A DNA stretch of 64,000 bases. Origin: Runella defluvii. Lineage in GTDB: Bacteria > Bacteroidota > Bacteroidia > Cytophagales > Spirosomataceae. Location: NCBI RefSeq assembly GCF_014195535.1, contig NZ_JACIBY010000014.1, forward strand, positions 2,501-66,500, given 5' to 3'. Below the pieces are notes generated by a model. That model had not been told where the DNA came from. It did no database searches and saw nothing but the letters and a program-made list of their open reading frames with translations. Positions 33,381 to 42,231 of the stretch are shown piece by piece; within the stretch, counting starts at the first letter, position 1; every line of letters starts with the position of its first letter. The position numbers and the translations under genes were made by a program.

Positions 33381-36116
33381 ATGCACATCAAACATAAAAA
33401 CAATTCCCTCATCCTCGGCATCACGGGTCATCGAGATTTATTGGAGAAAGATTGGAAGGTAATTATCAACGGCGATAAAGTCGAGGTGGCGGGGGAGTTG
33501 TTGGGCTACGTCAAGGCCAAATTGCAAGCCTTGGAGCAAGAAACGCCCCACAAGCGGCTTTTGCTGCTCAGTGGCATGGCCGAGGGAGCGGATTTACTGC
33601 TGTGCTACGTGGCGCGTCAGCTCAAAATCGAGTACATTGCCGTCTTGCCCTTTGCGCCAGAGGAGTACCTCTCTCAGTTTGAGTCAGAGCCACAAAAGCA
33701 GCTTTTTCGGGAATTGCTCCAAACGGCAGAGGCAGTGGAAGTAGTCGCCCAATCGGAAGGCCAAGACCCCTACCGCGCTGTGGGCTGGGAAATCGCCCGT
33801 CATTCGGATGAGCTGATCGCCCTCTGGAACGGCGTGGACACGGGTTTGACGGGTGGCACCTGGGAGGTGGTCACGATGGCCCGCACGGGCAAAGATGCCG
33901 ATGGACGGCGGTTGAGCTGTCTCCGTGATAAGCACCGTCAAGTATTTCGTTTGCACCATTTACTCACACCTCGCCAAAAAAATCCGTATCCCATTCCGCG
34001 TTTTTTTGATACTACTTCCATCAATGCGTTGTTACCACTCGGCACGGCCTATTCCTGGATAACGCTTACGGGCGGAATACCCAAGGAGTTGTCATGGTGG
34101 GGCAAAACGTGGCGCTGGTTTGTCGAATACCGTTACGGGTTCTTCAAATATTTTATGACCTTGCTTTTATTTACGGCGACCATTATTGTGGGAGGGATTG
34201 GTATTCATAGCTATGCCGAACACGCCGCTCACCTACCTAACGCTACCGTACACCACATTCCGTGGTGGGAGGCATTTTACAAAGCCATCAAGTTCAGTGC
34301 CATTTTCCCACCCCCTTTCGATTACGAGGCAAGTGCCTATTCGCCTACGTATGTGTGGGGCAAAGTCTTAGGTTTGATTTTCTTTATGTATTCGGCCAGC
34401 GTAGCGGTGGTGCTTCTCATGGGTGATACTGCCAGAAGAGTAGTAGTTCGCTGGCTATTTGGTCGGGTTTTTCGTCCGTTTAACTTGATTTTGGGCCTCA
34501 ATGAAAAAAGTTTTGATGTTCTCACCGACCTACGTCTTCGGCGAGAATGGGTGGTTGCCCTTGAACACGACCACGACTCGCCCTACTACGAAGACAGTCA
34601 GCAGCAAGGGGCCATTGTCATAGGCGATGAGCCACAAGTGCCCGTCAAATTGAAAGACGTAGGTTTTCAGCGTGCCAAAGAAGTATATATCCTTGGCGAC
34701 GATGACAGCGAAAACCTCCACTTGGTTCAACAAATGGACAGGCTGTTGGTGGAGCGTCAAAACCACTCGTCCCAGAGCACTTGGTACGTGCAGGTGCAGG
34801 ACGCGGGCAAGCGGCAGTTTCTCAATAAGTTTACGCACAAACTCCCCAATGTCAGCATTTATTCGTTCAACCTCTACGAAAACATTGCCCGTCGTTTACT
34901 GATTCAGTATCCGATTGATCGTTTTTACCACAACCCATCCAACGACACCAGCCACGTGTTTATCTTTGGGTTTGGCAATTTGGGCCACGAAATCTTGCGC
35001 AATTGCCTCAAAATGGGGCATTTTGGCAAAGGACGAAAATTGGCGGTTCACGTCTTTGCCGAAGATGCCACCGACAAGCAGGCCACTTTTGCGGCCATGA
35101 ATCCCTGCTTGGCCGCTCTCATAGCCCCCGATGCTATTCCTGCGGCGTTTGATAACGTGCTGGGACGTGAGTTGTTGGACGAAGTATTTGGCCATATTTC
35201 GTTGCATTTTCACAAATTGCCCCAAAACGATTTTTCCTTGCTCCACGACACTCAGCCCCTCTACGATGCTTTGCGGCCTGAGGGTATAGTGAGCATTTAT
35301 TTTACGTTGGAAGATGAGTTTGCTTCGGCGGCGCATTTGAGTAGTTTGCTCGAACGCCTCAACGCCCTCCAACAGCAGCCGCTCAATGGTCAAAACCGCT
35401 GCGATGTGCAGGTGTTTTGCTACTACAATTTCCCCAACGAGGCAGAAACGGCCTTGGTAGAACGACGGTTCAACGAGTTGGCTCCGCACGTACCCGTGGT
35501 GTGTTTTGGCAATTTCCTCAACGAATGTTCCGCTCGTTCCATCCGTGACCGTGCCTTGGATCAACTCCCGCAGTTGGCCGCGCTCTACTACGACGAGGTC
35601 ATTGACAAACAACAATCGTGGGAAGTCGAAGCCCCCGCCGACATCATCGAACGGGCAAAAGTGAACTGGCGTAGTAAAAAAGAAATGGACAAAGAATCAA
35701 ACCGCCTTTTTGCCGACCACGCTTTTGTGAAAATGCGCCTCGTCTGGGAAACCATGACTTTGGAAGAAAAACAGCGGGCTACCGACACCACCACCTCCAT
35801 TGCCCAAGAGCTACGAGAGTGGCTGCAAAAGGGGTTGAAGGATTACCAAGAAGTGGCAAATCTGGAACATCGCCGCTGGTGCGCTGAAAAACTCTTAGAT
35901 GGCTGGATACCTCTCCTGAACGACCCCGCCGAAATTGCGGGAAGCGTTCAGCACTGGAAAAATGACAAACCCTTTAAGACTTTGGCTCGCTCGCAAAAGC
36001 AGCATTTAGACCTCGTACCCACCGCCCGCCTCGCCCAAATCGAAGTAGCCAAAGATACGAAGCTGATTGAGGGCATCGCGGCGTTTATTGGGGTGTTGAG
36101 GGGGAAACTTGGATAA
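33381..36116 (+). CDS. SLOG domain - two-TM channel - RCK/TrkA-N - RyR protein (copy 2)
   Basis: 911 residues, same architecture as the protein at 13812: SLOG (LGITGHRDL at 12-20, SGMAEGAD at 64-71, TGLTGGTW at 154-161), TM1 (about 257-277), a pore-loop-like segment (WWEAFYKAIKFSAIFPPPF at 295-313), TM2 (326-347), two Rossmann/RCK-like domains (NLILGLNEKSFDVL; VFIFGFGNLGHEIL) and a C-terminal RyR domain (LEHRRWCAEKLLDGW ... HLDLVPTARL). The 2TM-plus-pore layout is that of RCK-gated potassium channels, but TVGYG is absent. It probably opens or closes on nucleotide binding by SLOG or RCK. It follows the TIR-Sel1 gene, probably in one operon, and converges on the TIR gene at 36132. Confidence 0.82.
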   Translation: MHIKHKNNSLILGITGHRDLLEKDWKVIINGDKVEVAGELLGYVKAKLQALEQETPHKRLLLLSGMAEGADLLLCYVARQLKIEYIAVLPFAPEEYLSQFESEPQKQLFRELLQTAEAVEVVAQSEGQDPYRAVGWEIARHSDELIALWNGVDTGLTGGTWEVVTMARTGKDADGRRLSCLRDKHRQVFRLHHLLTPRQKNPYPIPRFFDTTSINALLPLGTAYSWITLTGGIPKELSWWGKTWRWFVEYRYGFFKYFMTLLLFTATIIVGGIGIHSYAEHAAHLPNATVHHIPWWEAFYKAIKFSAIFPPPFDYEASAYSPTYVWGKVLGLIFFMYSASVAVVLLMGDTARRVVVRWLFGRVFRPFNLILGLNEKSFDVLTDLRLRREWVVALEHDHDSPYYEDSQQQGAIVIGDEPQVPVKLKDVGFQRAKEVYILGDDDSENLHLVQQMDRLLVERQNHSSQSTWYVQVQDAGKRQFLNKFTHKLPNVSIYSFNLYENIARRLLIQYPIDRFYHNPSNDTSHVFIFGFGNLGHEILRNCLKMGHFGKGRKLAVHVFAEDATDKQATFAAMNPCLAALIAPDAIPAAFDNVLGRELLDEVFGHISLHFHKLPQNDFSLLHDTQPLYDALRPEGIVSIYFTLEDEFASAAHLSSLLERLNALQQQPLNGQNRCDVQVFCYYNFPNEAETALVERRFNELAPHVPVVCFGNFLNECSARSIRDRALDQLPQLAALYYDEVIDKQQSWEVEAPADIIERAKVNWRSKKEMDKESNRLFADHAFVKMRLVWETMTLEEKQRATDTTTSIAQELREWLQKGLKDYQEVANLEHRRWCAEKLLDGWIPLLNDPAEIAGSVQHWKNDKPFKTLARSQKQHLDLVPTARLAQIEVAKDTKLIEGIAAFIGVLRGKLG

Positions 36117-36131
36117 AATAAAGCACCAGCC

Positions 36132-37328
36132 TCATCGGCTCTTATCCAAATATTGTTTGACTTTAACAACCAACTCTTGGATTGGATCTGGATATATCTC
36201 TTGATAAGCCAATATATTATGTTTATCTCTAATCCACGAATCAAGTGTAGGTTGGATGTCCAATTTCTCTGGTTGGTAACAAATAACCTCTTTGCGCTCA
36301 TTGAGAGCTGTTTTGAGTTCAAGATTTACAACTGGTGACTCTTGACTATTTTTGGTAAGTACTAATACCAGTATTTTTAAAGCTTCATGTCTGATTTTTG
36401 CTTTAAGTTGTGGTTCCCAGTCTCCTAACTCCATACCCCAAGGGGCCATGAATACCGACATATTTTTTTCTTCCAACTCTTTCTTGATTTTTAACGCTAA
36501 ATCTCGATCTTTTGAAGAATGGCTGAGAAAAACTTCATGAGTTGTTTTGTCAAAAATGCCTGGTTCATTGTATAAAAAAACTTTGTCCGAGTCTATTTGG
36601 GGATTAAAAACGGTAAAGCCATCAACTCTAACTTTAAAAAAAGTCTCAAATGAATATTCATCATCTTTTACTCTTTCTTTCAAAATTCTAAAATTATTTA
36701 AAGTATCTCTGTCGGTGTCATCATCAAAAACTTTTGAAGCTCCTAATACGCCCAAAGTATGAATTCCATGAATCATTACTACTCTGAATTTTGACTCATC
36801 ATAATCATTAGGGAATGCTGAAAAATAGCCATAATCAAGTACTAAACTTTTAGATAATTTACCCTGTTCATCAATGATGTTCTGGTATTCAGATGTATAT
36901 AGGTCGTTTTCACAAATCAAACTCTGAGCATCATTAGTATATCTAATTTTGGTAGGAGGGCTAAAATCGCTAAATCGCCTACAAGCATGATTATTAGGGT
37001 CTTTTATTATTTGATTCAATGAGGTATTATAATACTCATCACCACCTGGTCCACCCACAATAACCAAATTTTTTCTAAAATTATACCCTCTTATTTCTGT
37101 ATTATGAGATAATTCTAAATGTATTCTTGCATTAGGATATCTTCTGGAAAGTAGTAGACCAATATTAAATATAGCATCTCGATCGCCCATCCCATCAATC
37201 AATGCTAAATTCTCATAATTTATCTGACCTCTTTTCAAGTCCTCAAAGTCCGTAGCTCCTATTATGGTGATTTCTTGGGTATCTTTTGGAAACCAAACTC
37301 TATAAAAAATTTCATGTAAGTTTTCCAT
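36132..37328 (-). CDS. TIR protein with uncharacterised GGPGGD N-domain
   Basis: 398 residues. The C-terminal ~135 residues are a TIR domain (HEVFLSHSSKDRDLALKI; VNLELKTAL with candidate Glu). The N-terminal ~250 residues contain KNLVIVGGPGGDEYYN, a DYGYFSAFPN segment and VVMIHGIHTLGVLGA, a pattern I have seen in uncharacterised Rossmann-like domains but cannot name. It starts 4 bases after the stop of the acyltransferase gene, so it is very likely co-transcribed with the acyl-carrier/adenylation genes. Possible job: a TIR effector guarding or responding to that pathway. Confidence is high for TIR, low for the rest. Confidence 0.75.
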   Translation of the reverse strand: MENLHEIFYRVWFPKDTQEITIIGATDFEDLKRGQINYENLALIDGMGDRDAIFNIGLLLSRRYPNARIHLELSHNTEIRGYNFRKNLVIVGGPGGDEYYNTSLNQIIKDPNNHACRRFSDFSPPTKIRYTNDAQSLICENDLYTSEYQNIIDEQGKLSKSLVLDYGYFSAFPNDYDESKFRVVMIHGIHTLGVLGASKVFDDDTDRDTLNNFRILKERVKDDEYSFETFFKVRVDGFTVFNPQIDSDKVFLYNEPGIFDKTTHEVFLSHSSKDRDLALKIKKELEEKNMSVFMAPWGMELGDWEPQLKAKIRHEALKILVLVLTKNSQESPVVNLELKTALNERKEVICYQPEKLDIQPTLDSWIRDKHNILAYQEIYPDPIQELVVKVKQYLDKSR

Positions 37329-37332
37329 AATT

Positions 37333-37911
37333 TCAATATCGGGTTCTAATAAGACCTTTAAAATATTTTATCTCTTTTATTTCATTTTTGATGAATATTG
37401 TATTGTCTGGCAAATCAGTTCTGAGAATTTCACCAGCAGAAACATAGCAATTTTGGCCAATATGTATGCCTCCCACCAAAATTGCATTAACACCCACTAT
37501 ACTACCTTCCCCTATTACAGGCGATGGCTCATCAGTAGTATTCCAATCTCTGGTTGGATTATAATGACTATGAGCAACCTCCCCCATAAAAGTCACTCTA
37601 TCCGCTAAAATACATCTTTCAGGAATATGGCCCCCAATTATACAATCGTTACCAATCATAGATTTTCCATATATTTTTTTACCATATAACAATTTTACAT
37701 TATTACCAATCCTACAATTTTGATACACAGTACAATAATCATCCATTTCAAAATTATCACCTATGATTACGTCACCTTCAACGATACAGTATCTCCCAAT
37801 TTTAGCATTATCGCCAATAGTAGTAGACATTTTCTCATCTCCAACAATTGAGAAAAAACCGATGGATTTAATGCCAAAAAAATGGACTTTTTCTGTGATG
37901 TATGCATTCAT
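37333..37911 (-). CDS. Hexapeptide-repeat (left-handed beta-helix) acyltransferase
   Basis: 192 residues built of hexapeptide repeats (IGDNAKIGRYCIVEGDVIIG ... VIGEGSIVGVNAILVGGIHI), the left-handed beta-helix of trimeric acyl-CoA- or acyl-ACP-dependent transferases. A His in EVAHSHYN could be the catalytic base. Sugar O- or N-acetyltransferases of this family modify nucleotide sugars or glycans. It lies 2 bases after the hydrolase gene and 4 bases before the TIR gene in the minus-strand operon. With a glycosyltransferase and an ACP in the same operon, acylation of a glycosylated product is plausible. Confidence 0.8.
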   Translation of the reverse strand: MNAYITEKVHFFGIKSIGFFSIVGDEKMSTTIGDNAKIGRYCIVEGDVIIGDNFEMDDYCTVYQNCRIGNNVKLLYGKKIYGKSMIGNDCIIGGHIPERCILADRVTFMGEVAHSHYNPTRDWNTTDEPSPVIGEGSIVGVNAILVGGIHIGQNCYVSAGEILRTDLPDNTIFIKNEIKEIKYFKGLIRTRY

Positions 37912-37913
37912 GA

Positions 37914-38723
37914 TTAAATTGATTTTAAGATTTTCTTGTAAATAAAAAAATGATTAGCCTTGGTGTCAGGGTGTGTTAAGTCATCATCACCTTCCACCGC
38001 AAAACCATGATTTGCTTTCGGGATCTCTGTAAGTTTGATATTATCGTAGTCTGAAATACTTCTTAGAGTAATATCAATGGGAACTATTGTATCATCTTTG
38101 CCATGAAAAATATGTATTGGAATATGACAATTATTGAATTCATCTTTTATATCAAATATATTTGCCTCATTAAGCATTCCAATACCATATCCTACATCTT
38201 CGTTTAGTACCCCTGTTTTCTTTATTTTTATTAAGTCTTCATCTGTTAGAGTACTGAATTTATCAACAAAATGAGCTTTTTCTTTACCTGCCACTTCAAA
38301 CATATAGTCTAATACAGGAGCCATTAGGAAGGCTTTTTTTATAGGTCTTTTAAAAGAATTCAACCACTTTATTAATATACCGCCTCCACAGCTTGTACCT
38401 ACCACATACAATGCCAAATCTTCTGTAAAACTGTTTCTCAATTGCCAAAATGCGCTTTCAATATCATTTAAAAGAGCTGATATAGTTAGGTTTTTAAATT
38501 TACCCTTTTGGCTTTCCCCATTATATCTGAAATCAAACCTAAATGACGCTATTTGATTTTCTTCTAAAAAAAAGGTTAAATCTTTGTAGAAACCCCACTC
38601 ATCTTTATCTGATGGAATACCGTGGACGAGCAAAAATGCTGCTTTTATTTTTCCATTTGGAATAGTTAAAATACCAACTAAATTAGTTCCATCAAAACTT
38701 TTAAACTTGATTTTCTTTTTCAT
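37914..38723 (-). CDS. Alpha/beta-hydrolase
   Basis: 269 residues of serine-hydrolase fold. Seen: the oxyanion region LVHGIPSDK, nucleophile elbow GTSCGGG (Ser within G-x-S-x-G), acid in HGKDDTIVP and His in KANHGF. It resembles esterases or thioesterases of the S9/dienelactone-hydrolase type. No signal peptide, so cytoplasmic. Between a glycosyltransferase (12 bases upstream) and an acyltransferase (2 bases downstream), it could release an acyl or aminoacyl group from the carrier protein or hydrolyse the product. The substrate cannot be read from the sequence. Confidence 0.8.
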   Translation of the reverse strand: MKKKIKFKSFDGTNLVGILTIPNGKIKAAFLLVHGIPSDKDEWGFYKDLTFFLEENQIASFRFDFRYNGESQKGKFKNLTISALLNDIESAFWQLRNSFTEDLALYVVGTSCGGGILIKWLNSFKRPIKKAFLMAPVLDYMFEVAGKEKAHFVDKFSTLTDEDLIKIKKTGVLNEDVGYGIGMLNEANIFDIKDEFNNCHIPIHIFHGKDDTIVPIDITLRSISDYDNIKLTEIPKANHGFAVEGDDDLTHPDTKANHFFIYKKILKSI

Positions 38724-38734
38724 TTTTTGAACAT

Positions 38735-39559
38735 TTAAAGATTTGCTAATTTGTATGTTTGCATCATAGAAATGGAGTCACGTTTATTGTAATAGAGTTT
38801 GTGTACTATATTGATACCTTCTTTATAGCGATTGAGTGCCTGTAATCTATACTTAAATAATATCTCTCTTTTAGATGTAACAGTACCCTCCCTTGTTCTG
38901 TCATAAAAATAGATAGCCTCCTCAATAAAGTCAAGTGTACTTATACCTTTGAGTAGTAAATATCGTAAAAAAAAGTCTGTTAGCTCTGCATAAAGAAAAC
39001 TCTCATCGAAGCCTCTCAGTTGGTCAAAAGTTATCTTGTCAACCAACTGCGGCTGAATGGAAATAATATTGAGCAAAAAAGGGTCTTTTTTAGTACGAAA
39101 ATATTGTTTGGCCTCCTCAAAATAGGGTTTAGGCTTGCGGCGAGTTACTGTTCCATTTTCAGATACGATGCACTCACCTATCACCATTGTATATCCTTCT
39201 GAGTGTACTATCAACTGTTCGATACAGTCCGCTGCCAAAGTGTCGTCGTCGTCCAACCACACCAACCATTTGCCTTTTGAGGCTGCCACGGCTTTGTTTC
39301 GGGCTGCTGAGATACCCCTATTTTGGAGATTAGCAGTTAGTACTATGGGCATATTTTGGTGGTTGTGGCATTTGGTCAACAATTGCTCTGTTGCCGTAGT
39401 TAAGGGTACAGTCGATCCATCGTCGCAAATCACGATTTCGATGGGTGCATAGGTCTGGTCAAATACGCTTTGGAGGGCTTTGGCGAGTCGGTCTAAATCA
39501 TACTGATAGGTAGCAATAATCACCGACACCAAGTCACCTTTGGGATTAGTGCGAGACAT
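38735..39559 (-). CDS. Family 2 glycosyltransferase
   Basis: 274 residues of GT-A fold: VSVIIATYQYD at the start, IVICDDGST for the nucleotide-sugar site, the DxD-type WLDDDDTL near residue 100, and an NKAVAASKGKWLVW strand. It should transfer a sugar from a nucleotide sugar. No membrane segment. Its start overlaps the ACP gene by 14 bases, so it is translationally coupled. In this operon it could glycosylate a carrier-bound or released small molecule; acceptor and donor are unknown. Confidence 0.85.
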   Translation of the reverse strand: MSRTNPKGDLVSVIIATYQYDLDRLAKALQSVFDQTYAPIEIVICDDGSTVPLTTATEQLLTKCHNHQNMPIVLTANLQNRGISAARNKAVAASKGKWLVWLDDDDTLAADCIEQLIVHSEGYTMVIGECIVSENGTVTRRKPKPYFEEAKQYFRTKKDPFLLNIISIQPQLVDKITFDQLRGFDESFLYAELTDFFLRYLLLKGISTLDFIEEAIYFYDRTREGTVTSKREILFKYRLQALNRYKEGINIVHKLYYNKRDSISMMQTYKLANL

Positions 39560-39776
39560 GCTGTTCTAAATAGTCAAAGATTTGGTTAATGGTCAAAAGC
39601 TGTTCGATGTTAGATTCATCTATATGAATTGGAAAGTGTTCTTCAAGTGCCACCATGATACCAACATGGCCTAAACTATCCCACTTGTAATGGCGGCCCA
39701 GACCTGAATTTTCGTCCAAAGTTTCGGGCTTACATTCCAACACCACTGCAATGATTTCAATTACTTTTTCTTTCAT
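39546..39776 (-). CDS. Acyl/peptidyl carrier protein
   Basis: 76 residues, acidic, with the phosphopantetheine attachment serine in KWDSLGHVGI (DSL motif). Length and spacing are typical of stand-alone carrier proteins. Its ATG overlaps the stop of the adenylation gene (ATGA), which makes that enzyme its natural loader. It carries an activated amino or aryl acid as a thioester for the downstream enzymes. No phosphopantetheinyl transferase gene is in the window, so a host enzyme must activate it. Confidence 0.88.
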   Translation of the reverse strand: MKEKVIEIIAVVLECKPETLDENSGLGRHYKWDSLGHVGIMVALEEHFPIHIDESNIEQLLTINQIFDYLEQHVSH

Positions 39777-41221
39777 GTTTCAAACAAATATTCGATGGAT
39801 TGGATCAATTGTTTTAGGTCTATTTTACTACTATTGTTATAGCTGAACTGCTCTTTGGCTATCACCAAGTTTGGAATATAGTATGGGGGTAGTTTCTGAG
39901 TTAGATAAGCCATTATCTGTGCTTCGTTAAAATTATCTACGACTACAAAAGAAATAATTTTATTCCGATAAAAAGTGCTAATACTGGCATGGCAACCAAA
40001 ATTACGGAGTTCGTGGTCTATTTCGCTCAAATCTACCCGATGCCCCATAACTTTGATTTGAGCGTCTTTACGACACACAAAGTACAAATTTTCGTTAATT
40101 TGTTCTGCATAATCACCTGTAAAATACGCACTGTATCGTTTACTTTCGTTTTGAATTGTTCCAAAAGCTTTGTTTTCAGGATTATTGAGATAGCCTTTGG
40201 CCAAGTAATCGCTAAGAATAATGATTTCTCCTAAGCTGTTGTCTTCGTTATAAGGCTGTAAATGAAGCCTATAACCCTCAATAGGGTTACCAATTGAAAT
40301 TGTATTGTTGGCAAAATCTTTATAGTTTTCCTTTGTCAATTTAATGAATGTAAAAAATACTGTCCCTTCTGTGGGACCATACGTGTTATATATCAACAAG
40401 TTTGGGTTAGCCTCAAAAAGTAATTCCAATTGCGAAGGGAATAACTTCTCACCGCAAAAAGTAATGGTTTTAAGTGAGCTTAATGTTTCGGGTTTGAGTT
40501 GTTTGGCTTTACTTAGTACATCCACTACACTTGGAACGGAGTGCCAAAAAGTAATCTTTTTGTTTTTGATAATGTTACCTGGCAAAAGTTTTTCGGCAGG
40601 AGTTGCTACGGGTACGAGGCAAGCCCCCTTGCAGAGAGCGGTAAAAATATCGCATATACTCAAATCAAAACTTAAATTTGAGTATTGCCCCCAAACGTCA
40701 TTTTCACCTACGGGATATTCTGTGGTACTCCATCGTAAAAAATTATCCAATCCTGTACGTTTCACCATAACACCCTTGGGAGTTCCAGTAGAGCCAGAAG
40801 TAAAAATTACATAGGCTATTTCAAGGTTTTTGGGCGACAGTAGGTGTCCAGATTTTTCTAAACCTTTAAAAAAGGTCTGAGGAGCTATTTGAGTCGTCTC
40901 ATGCCTAATAGTTACTTCCGCAAAAATCAAATCAGGCTGAAACTGCGATATAAAATAATGTAATCGGTCTATTGGAGTCGTAATACTCACGGGACAAAAG
41001 GTAATCCCTGCGGTATAGGCTGCCCATTCGAGTACATAGGCGTAGTATGATTGAGGAAGTGCTATTAAGATTTTTTCGATTCTCTTTTGTAAGAAAAATG
41101 CTTGGGCGTTTTGCACATCACGCACAAACTCTTGATACGTCCAATCTCGATTTCTTTCACTGACGGCTACTGATTGGCTATTTTGCCTTAGTAATAACAT
41201 TTGAATAAAATCAGGTATCAT
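39773..41221 (-). CDS. Stand-alone adenylation enzyme (NRPS-like AMP-binding)
   Basis: 482 residues of the ANL superfamily. Core motifs seen: VIFTSGSTGTPKGVM (phosphate loop), YNTYGPTEG (A5), YFTGDYAE (A7), DAQIKVMGHRVDLSEID (A8) and a C-terminal SSKIDLKQL containing the catalytic Lys. It should activate a carboxylic acid, probably an amino acid, as an adenylate and load it on the carrier protein encoded by the overlapping next gene. The specificity residues cannot be assigned by eye. It overlaps the upstream TANGO2-like gene by 11 bases. Confidence 0.9.
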   Translation of the reverse strand: MIPDFIQMLLLRQNSQSVAVSERNRDWTYQEFVRDVQNAQAFFLQKRIEKILIALPQSYYAYVLEWAAYTAGITFCPVSITTPIDRLHYFISQFQPDLIFAEVTIRHETTQIAPQTFFKGLEKSGHLLSPKNLEIAYVIFTSGSTGTPKGVMVKRTGLDNFLRWSTTEYPVGENDVWGQYSNLSFDLSICDIFTALCKGACLVPVATPAEKLLPGNIIKNKKITFWHSVPSVVDVLSKAKQLKPETLSSLKTITFCGEKLFPSQLELLFEANPNLLIYNTYGPTEGTVFFTFIKLTKENYKDFANNTISIGNPIEGYRLHLQPYNEDNSLGEIIILSDYLAKGYLNNPENKAFGTIQNESKRYSAYFTGDYAEQINENLYFVCRKDAQIKVMGHRVDLSEIDHELRNFGCHASISTFYRNKIISFVVVDNFNEAQIMAYLTQKLPPYYIPNLVIAKEQFSYNNSSKIDLKQLIQSIEYLFET

Positions 41222-41933
41222 GATTTTTTGATTTGACGGAATGAATTAAAAAAGGAGTTTTTTTTGTAAGTTCAACAGCAATAATATCTGACGAAAGCGT
41301 TCCCCAATTGGCTGATTTTAACCAAAGTTCATACTCATCATTTGGACTTGTAGTCAAGCAAGTTTTTGTCAATTCAGTTTCCCAAGCCATCCATTGATTA
41401 AGAACTGGGTTGGGTTGAACGAGGTGGCTAAAAGTTTGGAAAGCATGATGAACTCTTATTTGATCGAAGTCATTTGGACTTGTCCGATTTAGTACAATTA
41501 GATCTTGACATAATTGAGTGAATTGGATTTTTGCTCTAATAGTACTAACCCAGTTTGTTCCATACCAAACTGACTGCTTATCTATTAACAAGAGATTAAA
41601 TGGCTTGATAAGTGAAAAATCAAGGTAATCAAGATTTTGAATAGCGTCTTGTATGGATATAGCACCCTCTAATGCTTCTAAAACCACAAATGCCCGAGTA
41701 TTGAGTTTTAGATTAATTGGAAATTCACGATTGATAATTATACCCATTAGGTGCTCTGTGTAAGCTAACCATGTACCACCACTTTCAATATCTAAATAGC
41801 CATAGCAATGGGGGTAGTTGGGCCAGTGCATAGCTACTTTTTTCCATTTTTTTGAATAGATTTCTTCTCGATTAATAGCAATAAAAAAAGAAAAGGACGG
41901 GTTTTGGGACTTTTGAATAATAGCTATACACAT
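41211..41933 (-). CDS. TANGO2/NRDE-family protein
   Basis: 240 residues starting MCIAIIQ, with INREE (NRDE in most relatives) near residue 21, and ESGGTWLAY near 50, the family's signature. The family has an Ntn-hydrolase-like fold with Cys2 as potential nucleophile; eukaryotic TANGO2 is linked to lipid and haem handling, and bacterial roles are mostly unknown. First gene of the operon with adenylation enzyme, carrier protein, glycosyltransferase, hydrolase, acyltransferase and TIR protein. I infer a hydrolase or amide/thioester-processing step. Initiation at ATG 41933 exposes the conserved Cys2. Confidence 0.75.
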   Translation of the reverse strand: MCIAIIQKSQNPSFSFFIAINREEIYSKKWKKVAMHWPNYPHCYGYLDIESGGTWLAYTEHLMGIIINREFPINLKLNTRAFVVLEALEGAISIQDAIQNLDYLDFSLIKPFNLLLIDKQSVWYGTNWVSTIRAKIQFTQLCQDLIVLNRTSPNDFDQIRVHHAFQTFSHLVQPNPVLNQWMAWETELTKTCLTTSPNDEYELWLKSANWGTLSSDIIAVELTKKTPFLIHSVKSKNHDT

Positions 41934-42033
41934 GCTTTGTGTTAAATTTCTATGTTAAGCGACTACTTTTGGGAGATAAGATACAAAAAACTCTATTGTA
42001 TGATAGTATGAGTCGTTCAAAAATTTCCCCTCA

Positions 42034-42122
42034 CACTCGCTTGGCTCTGCCGAGTGAGCAATATTCAAAGGCTTCAAGCCGTCATGATGACTTTGAATCA
42101 TCATCACTCGCCAAGAGGCGAG
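42034..42122. repeat. Complex palindromic intergenic element
   Basis: Nested inverted repeats: CACTCG/CGAGTG (42034-42039, 42051-42056), CGAGTGA...TTCAAAG (42051-42070) pairing with CTTTGAA...TCACTCG (42091-42110), GGCTTCAAGCC (42070-42080) and CTCGCC/GGCGAG (42107-42122). It can fold as one long hairpin or several small ones. It lies between the stop of the ATPase-TIR-HTH gene and the start of the carrier-protein operon. It may be a REP-like element or a terminator plus regulatory RNA structure. No ORF of note. Confidence 0.55.
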
Positions 42123-42231
42123 CGATTACGGGAGATGTAATATTTTGATTTTTCAACTTCAAATCTACAAGATTACCCACTTTTTGGGTTATGCCCACCC
42201 ATCATTACTATAATAATACCTTCAAAAGGAA

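Noticed and set aside
13812-36116. CBASS or other cyclic-nucleotide system
   Set aside because: No CD-NTase, Cap2/Cap3 or SAVED protein was found, although a SLOG sensor could respond to a nucleotide signal.
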